Positions 7,838 through 16,633 are shown, counted from the first letter of the stretch. The stretch is DNA of 54,246 bases from an uncultured Candidatus Actinomarina sp. (GCA_902576605.1 CACGVI010000006.1:1-54246); one strand, 5' to 3'. Translations and numbers: made by a program. The notes: a model not told the origin generated them from the letters alone.

Positions 7838-9144
7838 TGTTTGTACCACATTCAGAAATTGATTTAAAGAAAATGTTTGAAGAGCTATCTATAAGCTCTT
7901 TAGATGACTTATTTACACACATACCTGAAACATTAAAGTTGAATGATGGTTTAAATGTACCACCATCACTTTCTGAGCTTGAATCTATAAGTGACTTTGA
8001 GAATTTAGAATCTAAAAATATTCAAAATTTAATATGTTTTGCTGGTGGGGGACATTACGACGTTTATTTACCACAAACGGTTAAATCCTTAACAATGCGA
8101 CCGGAATTTATGACATCTTATACGCCATATCAAGCTGAGATTTCGCAGGGAATACTTCAGGTACTATTTGAATACCAATCACTTATATGTGATTTAACTG
8201 ATATGGAACTTGCAAACGCATCACTTTATGATGGTGCTACTTCAGTTGCAGAAGCAATTTCAGTCGCAATAAATAAAACAAAAAGAGATAATGTTGTTAT
8301 CTCTAATGGCTTTAATCCCAATACTAAGGAAGTTGTAAACACCCTTCTAGATAGGAAAAAATTTAATATTAATTACGTAGATTTAGTTAATTATTTATTT
8401 CCAGAAGATTATGTATTTTCACAAGACGATGCAGCATTTGTTGTTTCACTGCCTCATTATGAAGGTTCTGCACAAGATTTAACATCTATAGTTCACAACG
8501 CAAAAGCAGCAGGTGTAATTACAATCTGTTACGCGGATCCATCTATGCTTGGTATTTTAAAATCACCTGGATCAATGGGATTTGATATTGTTGTAGCAGA
8601 AGGCCAGTCAATGGGATCACCACTTTCATTTGGAGGGCCAACTGTTGGCTGGTTTGCAACTAGAAAAGAATTGGCAAGGCTTGTTCCAGGAAGAATTATC
8701 GGTGAATCTAGAGACTCAAATAATACTAAAACTTATGTTATGACTTTAAGAGCACGTGAGCAGGACATTAGGCGTGAAAAAGCTTCATCTAATATTTGCA
8801 CGAATCAAACATTAAATGCAATAGGTTCAACAATACACCTATCATGGTTAGGACCCGAAGGTCTTTATGAAATAGGATACCAAGCTATTCAAAAAGCTTC
8901 ATATATGAAACAATTACTAGCCGATAACAATTTTAATGTTTTAAATCACACTTCATCTTTAAGGGAATTTTTAATTGAAACTGATAAATCTGCAGAAGAA
9001 GTAATACTTGAAATGGGGGCTAAAGGTTTTTTAGCAGGAATAAAATATGATGATAATCAAATTTTGGTAGCTGTAACTGAGAAAAGAACTAAGGCTCAAA
9101 TAGATTATTACGTTGATTCTTTAGTGGAGGTTGATAATGCATAG
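7837..9144 (+). CDS. gcvPA: Glycine dehydrogenase (decarboxylating) subunit 1
   Basis: N-terminal half of the PLP-dependent P protein, encoded separately. The protein is 435 residues, usual for GcvPA (about 440). Typical motifs are 'FAGGGHYDVYLPQTV', 'TSYTPYQAEISQGILQVLFEYQSLICDLT' and 'ASLYDGATSVAEA' at the N-terminus, and 'SFGGPTVGWFATR' and 'REQDIRREKASSNICTNQ' in the middle. It lacks the PLP lysine, which sits in subunit 2, and works as part of an A2B2 enzyme that decarboxylates glycine and loads the residue on GcvH. Overlaps gcvT by 1 nt and gcvPB by 8 nt. Confidence 0.96.
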   Translation: MFVPHSEIDLKKMFEELSISSLDDLFTHIPETLKLNDGLNVPPSLSELESISDFENLESKNIQNLICFAGGGHYDVYLPQTVKSLTMRPEFMTSYTPYQAEISQGILQVLFEYQSLICDLTDMELANASLYDGATSVAEAISVAINKTKRDNVVISNGFNPNTKEVVNTLLDRKKFNINYVDLVNYLFPEDYVFSQDDAAFVVSLPHYEGSAQDLTSIVHNAKAAGVITICYADPSMLGILKSPGSMGFDIVVAEGQSMGSPLSFGGPTVGWFATRKELARLVPGRIIGESRDSNNTKTYVMTLRAREQDIRREKASSNICTNQTLNAIGSTIHLSWLGPEGLYEIGYQAIQKASYMKQLLADNNFNVLNHTSSLREFLIETDKSAEEVILEMGAKGFLAGIKYDDNQILVAVTEKRTKAQIDYYVDSLVEVDNA

Positions 9145-10642
9145 TGGCGGTAATGCTAGTTCACTACCTTTAGTAGGAGGAGCTCCTGAACCTACAATTA
9201 ATCAGCTATCTAAACCTGGTAGAAGAGCTTCTAGATTTCCTAAACTAGATGTTCCGGTAACTGAAATAAACAATTCAGCAATTAGAAATGATAAACCTAG
9301 TCTTCCAGAGGTTTCAGAACACGATTTAGTAATGCATTACTCAAGACTTGCACATAGAAATTTTGCTGTTGATGTAGGCTTTTATCCACTTGGTTCATGC
9401 ACTATGAAGTACAATCCTAGATTTGCTGATTATGTGGCAGGATTAAACACCTTTGCTAATTCTCATCCCTCAACACCGTCTGCATTCACACAAGGTAACT
9501 TAGAAGTATTACATGAATTAGAGAAATTTTTAATTGAAATAACTGGAATGGATAACGCTACGTTTCAACCACCAGCTGGTGCATCTGGCGAGCTAACAGG
9601 ATTATTAATTATTAAAAAATATTTAGAAGAAAATAATTTAACCAACAAAACAGATATTATTGTTCCAGATTCTGCACATGGTACAAACCCGGCTTCTGCA
9701 AAGATGGCTGGTTTTAATGTAGTAGAAGTATCTACAGACGTTAGAGGTATGGTTAACATTGACGAACTTAAAGAGTTAGTAAATGAAAATACAGCTGGAT
9801 TAATGTTAACAAATCCAAATACTGGAGGGTTATTTGAGGAAAACATTATGGAAATTTCAAATACTATCCACGAAAATGGTGGCTTAGTTTACTATGATGG
9901 AGCAAACTTAAATGCAATCGTTGGTGTATGTAGACCAGGAGATATGGGCTTTGACATCGTACATTCAAATCTACATAAAACTTTTGCAACACCTCATGGC
10001 GGAGGTGGGCCAGGATCTGGGCCAGTAGCAGTAAAAGCTTTCTTGAAAGAGTATTTACCTGGACCAATTGTAGAAAAGTATGAAAACAATTATGAATGGT
10101 ATATGCCAAAATTATCAATCGGACGTATGCATGGATATCATGGTAATTTCTTAGTAGCTTTAAGAGCGCTTGTGTATATGAAATTATTAGGTAAAGAAGG
10201 TTTAGATACTCTTGGTTCTTATGCGGTATTAAATGCTAGATACTTAAGTTCTATTATTTCTAAAGTTATACCTCTTGCATATAACGAACCATGCATGCAT
10301 GAATTCGTAGCTACAGTTAAAGATCTGAAGAAATCACATAAAATAAAAGCATATGATGTTGGAAAGGCTTTATTAGATAAAGGGTTTCATTCTCCTACAA
10401 TATATTTCCCTCTTATTATTGAGGAGGCACTTATGTTCGAACCTACAGAAACTCAAACTGTTGATACACTTGATGATTTAGCAGAGACTTTAAAGTTAAT
10501 TATTGATGAACTTCAAGGCGACGATGTTTCACTTGAAGAATATCCAAAAAATTTACCTGTTGGAAGGCCAAACGAGCTTATTCCAGCTAAACATTTAACA
10601 GTTAACTGGGGAGATTTTGAACTTCTTGAATTAACTGAATAG
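9137..10642 (+). CDS. gcvPB: Glycine dehydrogenase (decarboxylating) subunit 2
   Basis: C-terminal, PLP-binding half of the P protein, 501 residues. The cofactor lysine is Lys281 in 'HSNLHKTFATPHGGGGPG'; the glycine-rich loop follows. 'FYPLGSCTMKYNPR' and 'PDSAHGTNPASAKMAGF' are family hallmarks. The track starts at TTG 9131; I prefer ATG 9137, which has a GGAGG 7 nt upstream and gives the 8-nt overlap ATGCATAG with gcvPA. The split P protein is known from many bacteria and archaea but differs from the single gcvP of most well-studied Actinobacteria. The shared L protein (lpd) is not in the window. Confidence 0.96.
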   Translation: MHSGGNASSLPLVGGAPEPTINQLSKPGRRASRFPKLDVPVTEINNSAIRNDKPSLPEVSEHDLVMHYSRLAHRNFAVDVGFYPLGSCTMKYNPRFADYVAGLNTFANSHPSTPSAFTQGNLEVLHELEKFLIEITGMDNATFQPPAGASGELTGLLIIKKYLEENNLTNKTDIIVPDSAHGTNPASAKMAGFNVVEVSTDVRGMVNIDELKELVNENTAGLMLTNPNTGGLFEENIMEISNTIHENGGLVYYDGANLNAIVGVCRPGDMGFDIVHSNLHKTFATPHGGGGPGSGPVAVKAFLKEYLPGPIVEKYENNYEWYMPKLSIGRMHGYHGNFLVALRALVYMKLLGKEGLDTLGSYAVLNARYLSSIISKVIPLAYNEPCMHEFVATVKDLKKSHKIKAYDVGKALLDKGFHSPTIYFPLIIEEALMFEPTETQTVDTLDDLAETLKLIIDELQGDDVSLEEYPKNLPVGRPNELIPAKHLTVNWGDFELLELTE

Positions 10643-10651
10643 TATGTATAT
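10640..10651 (+). promoter_or_regulatory. Leaderless-type -10 element overlapping the gcvPB stop codon
   Basis: TAGTAT, whose first three bases are the gcvPB stop codon, then 6 nt, then ATG of the next gene. No SD is present. Confidence 0.45.
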
Positions 10652-12301
10652 ATGAATCCATCGAAGATTGATATAGACAGAAATATTAGTAAATTAAGAG
10701 TCAATTCTTCAGAATTTTTAAATTTAGATAAAGAAAATCTCATAACTATGCTCGATGAAACAATAAATAACATTAAAACTATCTCTTATTATTGGGCAAC
10801 TCTTGCTTCTGAAAAAAAGGGAATACTAAACAAATCAAAAGAAGGTGAAGAGTGGATTGGCGGTCCATTTGCATGTATTTTTGCAATACAATATTTTAAA
10901 GATTCATTAATGAATGAAGATGGTCTCGATAAATCGAAATTTAATGATTCAAGCAAAAGTTATAAAGCATTTCCAACAAAAAATATAGAGAAACTTTTAT
11001 TCCCTTTTCTAGAAGGTGAGGTTAGGTTTGGAAAAAACTTAAGTTTTGAACAAATAAATGAATATAGAGGTTTTGCTAATAGATTTAAAAATAATAAACC
11101 AAAAATTACTTTAGTTTTAGGTGCTGGTAATGTATCTTCAATTCCTGTTCTCGATGCTTTATATCATATGATCGCATATAAGTCAGTTATATACATGAAA
11201 TTAAATCCAGTCAATGATTATTTATTACCTATTTTTACTCAAATATTTGAACCATTTATATCAAGAGGATTCATGATTATCACAGAAGGAGATATGGAAG
11301 CGTCAGAATATCTTACTCAACATGATGGCTTCCATCAAACCCACCTCACAGGTTCAAATTTTACTTATGAAAATATTGTTTACGGAAGAATACTTGATGA
11401 TAGAGAACGATCTCTTAAAACTTTACCTAAAGTAAATAAAAAACCAATTACAACGGAATTAGGTAATGTAACTCCTATAATTGTTCATCCTGGAAATTGG
11501 TCTCGTTCTGAAATTAAACATCAAGCTAGAAAAATTGTAACTGCAAAATTAAATAATTCAGGATTTAATTGTATAGCTGCCCAAGTAGTTGTTTTACCAA
11601 AAGGTTGGAAACATACACAAAAATTAAAAGATGAAATTTGTTTCTACCTTAAAAAGGTAGGCGATACAACTTCATATTATCCTGGTTCTTCCGAGACTCT
11701 TAAAGATTTAATTGAAACTGATAATTACGAACAAATTAACAATCTTTCTTGCAATACTCCATTTTTAGTTAGTGATTTGGACTTAGAAAAAGAATATGCA
11801 AATAAAGAAGTATGGTCGACAGCATTATATTTTAAGGAGATATCATTTAGTAGTTATGAAAATTATGCTTTAAATTCTATTGATTATGTAAATAATGAAT
11901 TATGGGGCAACTTAGGAGTTACTGTTTTAATTAAAAATCATAAAAAGAAGACTAACGATGTAATTCTCAATACATATATTGAAGAACTTAAATACGGAAC
12001 TGTTGCAATCAACGAATGGTCAGCTCTTGGTTTTGTGATTCCTACATTACCATGGGGTGGGTATCCTGGTAACAAAGACAATGATATTCAAAGTGGACAA
12101 GGCTATGTTCACAATTCTTTATTATTTGAATCACCCCAAAAAGGTGTAGTTTATTCTAAATTTAGACTCTCTCTTTTAATTGACCCCCCATGGTTTGTTA
12201 CAAATAATAAAGCACACAAAATATTCAAATATCTAACGTATTATCAAGCTACAAATTCAAAAATAAATTTGATTAAATTAGTTTTTTCAACACTAATATA
12301 A
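10652..12301 (+). CDS. Aldehyde dehydrogenase-superfamily protein
   Basis: A 549-residue protein with recognisable but divergent ALDH architecture. 'ITLVLGAGNVSSIPVLDAL' corresponds to the cofactor-binding entry, 'QTHLTGS' to the Rossmann 'FTGS' motif, 'TTELGNVTPIIV' carries the candidate general base Glu269, and 'NSGFNCIAAQ' the candidate nucleophile Cys307. It is longer than ordinary ALDHs (about 480-500) because of an N-terminal helical extension, and its C-terminus carries extra hydrophobic sequence. It would oxidise an aldehyde using NAD(P); the substrate is unknown. It follows the glycine cleavage genes by 9 nt with its own -10-like element, so a functional link to glycine metabolism is only positional. 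Confidence 0.75.
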   Translation: MNPSKIDIDRNISKLRVNSSEFLNLDKENLITMLDETINNIKTISYYWATLASEKKGILNKSKEGEEWIGGPFACIFAIQYFKDSLMNEDGLDKSKFNDSSKSYKAFPTKNIEKLLFPFLEGEVRFGKNLSFEQINEYRGFANRFKNNKPKITLVLGAGNVSSIPVLDALYHMIAYKSVIYMKLNPVNDYLLPIFTQIFEPFISRGFMIITEGDMEASEYLTQHDGFHQTHLTGSNFTYENIVYGRILDDRERSLKTLPKVNKKPITTELGNVTPIIVHPGNWSRSEIKHQARKIVTAKLNNSGFNCIAAQVVVLPKGWKHTQKLKDEICFYLKKVGDTTSYYPGSSETLKDLIETDNYEQINNLSCNTPFLVSDLDLEKEYANKEVWSTALYFKEISFSSYENYALNSIDYVNNELWGNLGVTVLIKNHKKKTNDVILNTYIEELKYGTVAINEWSALGFVIPTLPWGGYPGNKDNDIQSGQGYVHNSLLFESPQKGVVYSKFRLSLLIDPPWFVTNNKAHKIFKYLTYYQATNSKINLIKLVFSTLI

Positions 12302-12306
12302 AAATT
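12294..12306 (+). promoter_or_regulatory. Leaderless-type -10 element before the first DUF3048 gene
   Basis: TAATAT followed by 7 nt and then ATG; it lies across the end of the preceding coding region. No SD sequence. Confidence 0.45.
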
Positions 12307-13422
12307 ATGAAAAAGATTCTATCTTTCATATTATTAATCTTATTAGTTGCCTGTAGTTCGACTAATGACTCTAATGCTGTAAACGAAGTAGATATAACGA
12401 CCACAACTTCTATTGCAACAACATCTACCTCAATAGATTCAAATGAACCTTTAACTACTATAGAACCAACGATACAATATGTATTCGATGTTGAAAGAAT
12501 GTCTCCATTTACTGGAAAAGAGTTGCCGCCAGAGACATGGCTTAAACGTCCAAAAAGAGTAATTGCTTTTAAAATTGATAACAATATAAATGCAAGACCA
12601 CAATCTGGTTTGCAGGAAGCAGATGCAGTACATGAAATACTTGTTGAAGGGGGGATGACAAGATTTTTAGCTTTTTTCTATGACAATACTTCAAAATACT
12701 TAGGCCCTATAAGATCCGCTCGACCAACAGATCCAACAGTAATAAGACCTTATGGTGGAACATTAGTTGTGTCTGGTGCAACTGCAGGATTAATTCCATC
12801 TATAAGAGACTTAGGTGTTCCAGTACTAGAAGAACAAAATTCTCCAGTAATGTTTCGTATATCAAATAGAAATGCTCCACACAATTTATATGCCGATACT
12901 GAATTAGTTAGAGAAAATATTGAAGAACGAGGTTTTTACTTTCTACAACCAGGACCAGGTCCTCTGTATCCGTTTGGATTAGATCAAAATAATTGGTCAG
13001 AAGGTGCTGATAAGATTACAGTCAAATACTCAGAATCTACAACAGTTATTTGGAAATTAGATGGTGAAAAATACTCTCGATTTATTATTGATAAATATTC
13101 AGAAAATAAAGAAGCAGTTGCACATAATTTTATATCTCAAGATGGGAATTATACAGATATATTACAAACGGAAACTGTAGTTGTGTTGCAAGGCCCTCTT
13201 TATAAAGATCCAGCCACTACGCTACCTAGTGTTTTGACAGTTGGAGTTGGTAATGCTTATATTATCAATAATGATAGGTATATTGAAGGAACCTGGAGAA
13301 GAGGAGATATTATTGAACCATTTGTTCTTACAGATATGAATGGAGTAGATATTCAAGTTCCCCCTAGTACTCAATGGATTCATATATTACCAAATGAAGG
13401 CGAAATAATAATAGATAACTAA
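12307..13422 (+). CDS. DUF3048 lipoprotein (YerB-like)
   Basis: A 371-residue envelope protein. A signal peptide ends in the lipobox LVAC (Cys16), followed by a Thr/Ser-rich linker (TTTTSIATTSTS) typical of actinobacterial lipoproteins. The rest is DUF3048: the N-terminal part has 'FKIDNNINARPQSGLQEADAVHEILVEGGMTRF' and 'GPIRSARPTDP', and the C-terminal part includes 'RRGDIIEPFVLTD'. The family, including Bacillus YerB, is associated with the cell envelope but has no settled biochemical activity. The next gene is a paralogue with extra peptidoglycan-binding domains, so both likely act at the cell wall. Confidence 0.88.
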   Translation: MKKILSFILLILLVACSSTNDSNAVNEVDITTTTSIATTSTSIDSNEPLTTIEPTIQYVFDVERMSPFTGKELPPETWLKRPKRVIAFKIDNNINARPQSGLQEADAVHEILVEGGMTRFLAFFYDNTSKYLGPIRSARPTDPTVIRPYGGTLVVSGATAGLIPSIRDLGVPVLEEQNSPVMFRISNRNAPHNLYADTELVRENIEERGFYFLQPGPGPLYPFGLDQNNWSEGADKITVKYSESTTVIWKLDGEKYSRFIIDKYSENKEAVAHNFISQDGNYTDILQTETVVVLQGPLYKDPATTLPSVLTVGVGNAYIINNDRYIEGTWRRGDIIEPFVLTDMNGVDIQVPPSTQWIHILPNEGEIIIDN

Positions 13423-13431
13423 ACTTTAAAT
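13420..13431 (+). promoter_or_regulatory. Leaderless-type -10 element before the second DUF3048 gene
   Basis: TAAACT overlapping the end of the upstream gene, then 6 nt, then the GTG start. No SD sequence is visible. Confidence 0.45.
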
Positions 13432-15180
13432 GTGAATAATTTAATAGCAGGGCTGATATTTTCAATATTTATCTCACCTAGTAATTTATCAGATACATGT
13501 AAAAATTATTATCCCGAACATCCTGTTCGATCAAATATTATGTTACAAGTTGTACTCAAATCATATGGATATTACGAAGGAAAAATTGATGGAATATTTG
13601 GCAATGTTTCAAAAAAGGCACTAATTTCCTTACAGAAATTAAATAATCTTGATGCAGACGGAAAAATCGGACCTCAAACATGCTCTTTACTATTAAACAA
13701 ACGGACAATTGTCAAAAACAGTTTACTACTGACATCAAATGCCTCTATAGATAGTAAAAATTCTGACAACACGTATTCGCAAGAAATTTATGATGCACAA
13801 ATAATTTTGAAAGATCTTGGATTATATTTATCCACTATTGATGGTTTAAATGGTCCAGGTACCAAAAATGCAGTTAGAGAGTTTCAAACTAAAGCAGGTC
13901 TTGTATCTGATGGTGTTATCGGCAATAAAACAAAAGAAGCCTTAAGCAAAGGTGAAGATAGTTATGTAAACATTATTGAATCAACACAACAAAATACCGT
14001 TTCTTCACAACAGAATTCAGAAACTGTAATATATGGATTAGATTTAAGAAATTATGATCCATCAAAACCATGTGTCGAAGGCTATGTTGATACTCAAGGA
14101 ATATGGGTTCCAGATCCATGTTTTAAACCTGTTTTTGTGTATAGATTCGGTAAAACAGCTCAAGTAAATTCACAAAAAGAACTAGACGCATATCTTGCTG
14201 AAAGATGGTCACTTGAAAAGGAAAAAACTTTTGTAACCATTGGAAGAGTAAAAACTCAAAATTTTACTGACGGTATAAATTCACCAGTTAATGGTCTGAT
14301 TATGCCAAATGATGCTAATAATAAAATTGTAATCGGTATAAAAAATGATAATAATGTTCGCGCTAGACCTCAGTCAGGTCCTCAGAATGCAGATGCAGTA
14401 TTTGAAGTTTTAGTTGAAGGAGGAATGACTAGGCTGATAAATATTTTTTATGAATCTGATACCACATATCATGGTCCTATTAGATCCGCAAGACCTACTG
14501 ATCCAACAGTATTAAGGCCTTTAGATGGAGTATTGGTAGCTAGTGGAGCAACAGGGGGTTTAATTCCAGAGATTATTGATATAGGTGTCCCAGTAATTAC
14601 TGATAGACGTCCTGAGTTTTTTCGTATCTCATCTAGAAAGGCACCTCATAATCTTTATGCAGATACATATAAATTAAAAAATTTAGCTATTTCCAAAGGT
14701 TATAAAAAATCAAACAATCCGCAACCATTATTTCCGTGGGGAAATCCTAATCTTAATAATTGGTCAAATGGTAGAAACATAACACTAAAATTTTCATCTC
14801 AAACATCTACTACTTGGACCTGGAATGGGAGTAATTATGTCAGAACTTATTTTGATGCTTATAAAGGATCATCTTCTGGAATTCCACATAATTGGATAAA
14901 TCAAAATAATTCATCGGGTCAAATTGCTTTCCCTACGGTAATTGCTTTAATATGTGAACCATATATGCATCCTCTTCAATTACCATCTGTAAAAACTGTT
15001 GGCGAGGGAAGAGCAATTATTATGCATGCTGGAAAAATGATTGATGTAAATTGGAAACGTGGTTCTAATTTAGATCCATTTCATATTGTTGATTCAAATG
15101 GAAATACTGTATTTATACCTAAAGGAAAACCTTGGATTTCCTTAGTTCCTAGCACATTTTCACCTAGTTTTAACAATTAA
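13432..15180 (+). CDS. Secreted peptidoglycan-binding DUF3048 protein
   Basis: A 582-residue protein starting at GTG. A hydrophobic N-terminus (LIAGLIFSIFISPS) acts as signal peptide or anchor. Two PG_binding_1 repeats follow (roughly residues 28-90 and 113-175), each with the 'LQ..L...G.Y.G.IDG..G..T..A...FQ......DG.IG..T...L' pattern. A linker leads into a full DUF3048 module ('IGIKNDNNVRARPQSGPQNADAVFEVLVEGGMTRL', 'GPIRSARPTDPT'). The peptidoglycan-binding repeats point to a cell-wall location. The DUF3048 part is clearly paralogous to the upstream gene, showing tandem duplication plus domain gain or loss. A strong terminator lies downstream. Confidence 0.88.
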   Translation: MNNLIAGLIFSIFISPSNLSDTCKNYYPEHPVRSNIMLQVVLKSYGYYEGKIDGIFGNVSKKALISLQKLNNLDADGKIGPQTCSLLLNKRTIVKNSLLLTSNASIDSKNSDNTYSQEIYDAQIILKDLGLYLSTIDGLNGPGTKNAVREFQTKAGLVSDGVIGNKTKEALSKGEDSYVNIIESTQQNTVSSQQNSETVIYGLDLRNYDPSKPCVEGYVDTQGIWVPDPCFKPVFVYRFGKTAQVNSQKELDAYLAERWSLEKEKTFVTIGRVKTQNFTDGINSPVNGLIMPNDANNKIVIGIKNDNNVRARPQSGPQNADAVFEVLVEGGMTRLINIFYESDTTYHGPIRSARPTDPTVLRPLDGVLVASGATGGLIPEIIDIGVPVITDRRPEFFRISSRKAPHNLYADTYKLKNLAISKGYKKSNNPQPLFPWGNPNLNNWSNGRNITLKFSSQTSTTWTWNGSNYVRTYFDAYKGSSSGIPHNWINQNNSSGQIAFPTVIALICEPYMHPLQLPSVKTVGEGRAIIMHAGKMIDVNWKRGSNLDPFHIVDSNGNTVFIPKGKPWISLVPSTFSPSFNN

Positions 15181-15181
15181 C

Positions 15182-15211
15182 TTTACTTTTTAACATTAAA
15201 AATGGTATATT
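15182..15211 (+). promoter_or_regulatory. Candidate promoter of a small RNA
   Basis: TTTACT (15182-15187), an 18-nt spacer and TATATT (15206-15211) lie just after the DUF3048 stop codon and point at the structured segment ending in a terminator. No coding frame follows on this strand. Confidence 0.4.
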
Positions 15212-15216
15212 AAGAG

Positions 15217-15284
15217 TGCGTTTCAATTAAGTGTGATACGCAGCCCTGTTGGGAAGCCCTCTTATATGGGGGCTTCCGATTTTT
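15217..15284 (+). ncRNA. Candidate small structured RNA with intrinsic terminator
   Basis: About 68 nt. A 9-bp hairpin with one T-T mismatch (TGCGTTTCA / TGATACGCA, loop ATTAAGTG) is followed by CCC-TGTT-GGG and then a strong terminator hairpin. It is visibly more GC-rich than its surroundings, and a promoter-like sequence sits just upstream. It may instead simply be the 3' UTR of the DUF3048 transcript. It does not match an RNA family I recognise. Confidence 0.4.
15252..15284 (+). terminator. Strong intrinsic terminator
   Basis: GGAAGCCCTC-TTATAT-GGGGGCTTCC forms a 10-bp stem (one T-G pair) with a 6-nt loop, followed by GATTTTT. It closes the rightward run that starts at glpK. The T-tract abuts the stop codon of the convergent oxidoreductase gene. 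Confidence 0.9.
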
Positions 15285-16230
15285 AGGACTCAATCAATTC
15301 TGAAAGAATATTTAACGTATCACCCCACACAATATCAGGGATGTATGCAATAAGATAAGAGCAACCTTCGTTTTGGTATTGATTAAAAGTATTAAACACT
15401 TTATCTCTGATTCCAATAAGTGGACGGTCGTAATAATACTCTTTAGGTATGTTCGTGTATTCGGATAATTTAGAAATTTTATTATCGAGGTCCATTTTAT
15501 CTTTACCAATAAGTACGTTTGTATGAAGTGTTCTACCTATTTCCGTGTAATCTCGTTTCTCATTCACACAATGCTCTTGTAATATTTTTGATTTATGTTT
15601 AAAACCATCAACATCAACATCCCAGTTACCGTAATCTCCGTGACGTGCTAAAAGTTTAAGTGTTACTTTTTCACCACCCCCACAGACCCACAACGGTGGG
15701 TATGGTTTCTGTAATGGTTTGGGCTGGTTTATTGCGCCATCAATTTCATAATAAGTACCTTTAAATACTGGTTTGTCTTCTGTTGTCATAAGTTTATAAA
15801 TAATAAGTGATTCTTCTAACATTTTTAACCTGACGCCAGCAGAAGGATATTCATATCCGTAAGCTTTATACTCATGGTCATACCAACCTGCTCCGATAGC
15901 ATACTCTAGCCTTCCTCCAGACATCACGTCTATATTTGATGCTACTTTTGTTAAATAAGATGGGTTTCTATACGAGTTACAAGTGCACATTTGACCTAAA
16001 CGTACTTTACTAGTTGTTTGTGACAAAGCTGACATTAATGTCCAGCACTCAAAAGTTGGATCTTGTGTAGGTTTTGGAACAGTATGAAAATGATCATAAA
16101 CCCAGATAGATTCATAATTTAAGTTTTCGATATTTTTTGCACTGTTAATAATAGTATTCCATTGATCTTCAATCGGAATACCATTTAAATCCATTCGCCA
16201 GCCTTGTGGTACGAAAGAACCAATTTTCAT
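15283..16230 (-). CDS. LLM-class (F420-type) flavin-dependent oxidoreductase
   Basis: A 315-residue TIM-barrel protein of the bacterial luciferase-like family. Visible hallmarks are the N-terminal 'IGSFVPQGW', 'ESIWVYDHFH', 'LMSALSQTTSKVRLGQMCTCNSYRNPSYLTKVASNIDVMSGGRLEYAIGAGWYDHEY' and the C-terminal half with 'PLWVCGGGEKVTLKLLARHGDYGN'. Many actinobacterial members of this subgroup use the deazaflavin F420, which is inferred here rather than shown; an FMN-dependent monooxygenase is the alternative. The substrate is unknown. The ATG is preceded at 6 nt by a perfect TATAAT, so the gene probably has its own leaderless promoter inside the 3' end of the upstream gene. Confidence 0.88.
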   Translation of the reverse strand: MKIGSFVPQGWRMDLNGIPIEDQWNTIINSAKNIENLNYESIWVYDHFHTVPKPTQDPTFECWTLMSALSQTTSKVRLGQMCTCNSYRNPSYLTKVASNIDVMSGGRLEYAIGAGWYDHEYKAYGYEYPSAGVRLKMLEESLIIYKLMTTEDKPVFKGTYYEIDGAINQPKPLQKPYPPLWVCGGGEKVTLKLLARHGDYGNWDVDVDGFKHKSKILQEHCVNEKRDYTEIGRTLHTNVLIGKDKMDLDNKISKLSEYTNIPKEYYYDRPLIGIRDKVFNTFNQYQNEGCSYLIAYIPDIVWGDTLNILSELIES

Positions 16231-16242
16231 AAGTTAATTATA
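16231..16242 (-). promoter_or_regulatory. Leaderless promoter of the LLM oxidoreductase (perfect TATAAT)
   Basis: Read on the minus strand: TATAAT, then TAACTT, then ATG. A consensus -10 hexamer 6 nt before the start codon makes transcription from the start codon itself the simplest reading. Confidence 0.65.
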
Positions 16243-16243
16243 C

Positions 16244-16612
16244 CTATTTAGAATTTCGTCTTTTTAATATGTAAATTAAATCTGATAAGTCATCAGGCTT
16301 AACTCTTTTCCTGAAATACCTTAAACCAACTAAAGATACCAATATAAGAAAAATTAAAGTACTCGCGAAATTTATTAACTTTAGTACAGATGAGCTAATA
16401 CAGTTATTTTTATCCATACCTAAAGGTTTGAAATAATTATCGTTGCCTATATTTGACAAAATTTCAATTGCTGATCCACAATTAATCTCGAATTCTCTAT
16501 ATGATGTTAACGATATACCAATATATTTATAAGTTACATCATCGAATAGGTTAAAAATACTTAATAAAAATAAAAAAAATAAAATTGTAAAAAAAGATTT
16601 TTTATTAAACAT
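16244..16612 (-). CDS. Small two-TM membrane protein with two extracytoplasmic cysteines
   Basis: A 122-residue protein that I do not recognise as a characterised family. It has an N-terminal membrane helix (FFTILFFLFLLSIFNLF), an exported segment with two cysteines ('INCGSAIEIL' and 'NNCISSS'), which could form a disulfide, a second helix (FASTLIFLILVSLVGL) and a basic cytoplasmic tail. The order TM, 'CGSA', Cys, TM is reminiscent of small actinobacterial membrane proteins of unknown function. It is divergent from the next gene with only 21 nt between start codons. Confidence 0.6.
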   Translation of the reverse strand: MFNKKSFFTILFFLFLLSIFNLFDDVTYKYIGISLTSYREFEINCGSAIEILSNIGNDNYFKPLGMDKNNCISSSVLKLINFASTLIFLILVSLVGLRYFRKRVKPDDLSDLIYILKRRNSK

Positions 16613-16620
16613 AAACTAAA

Positions 16621-16633
16621 TACACTTTAATAA
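16621..16633 (+). promoter_or_regulatory. Leaderless-type -10 element before the four-TM gene
   Basis: TACACT followed by 7 nt and the GTG start codon. It sits inside the 21-nt gap between two divergent genes. Confidence 0.5.
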
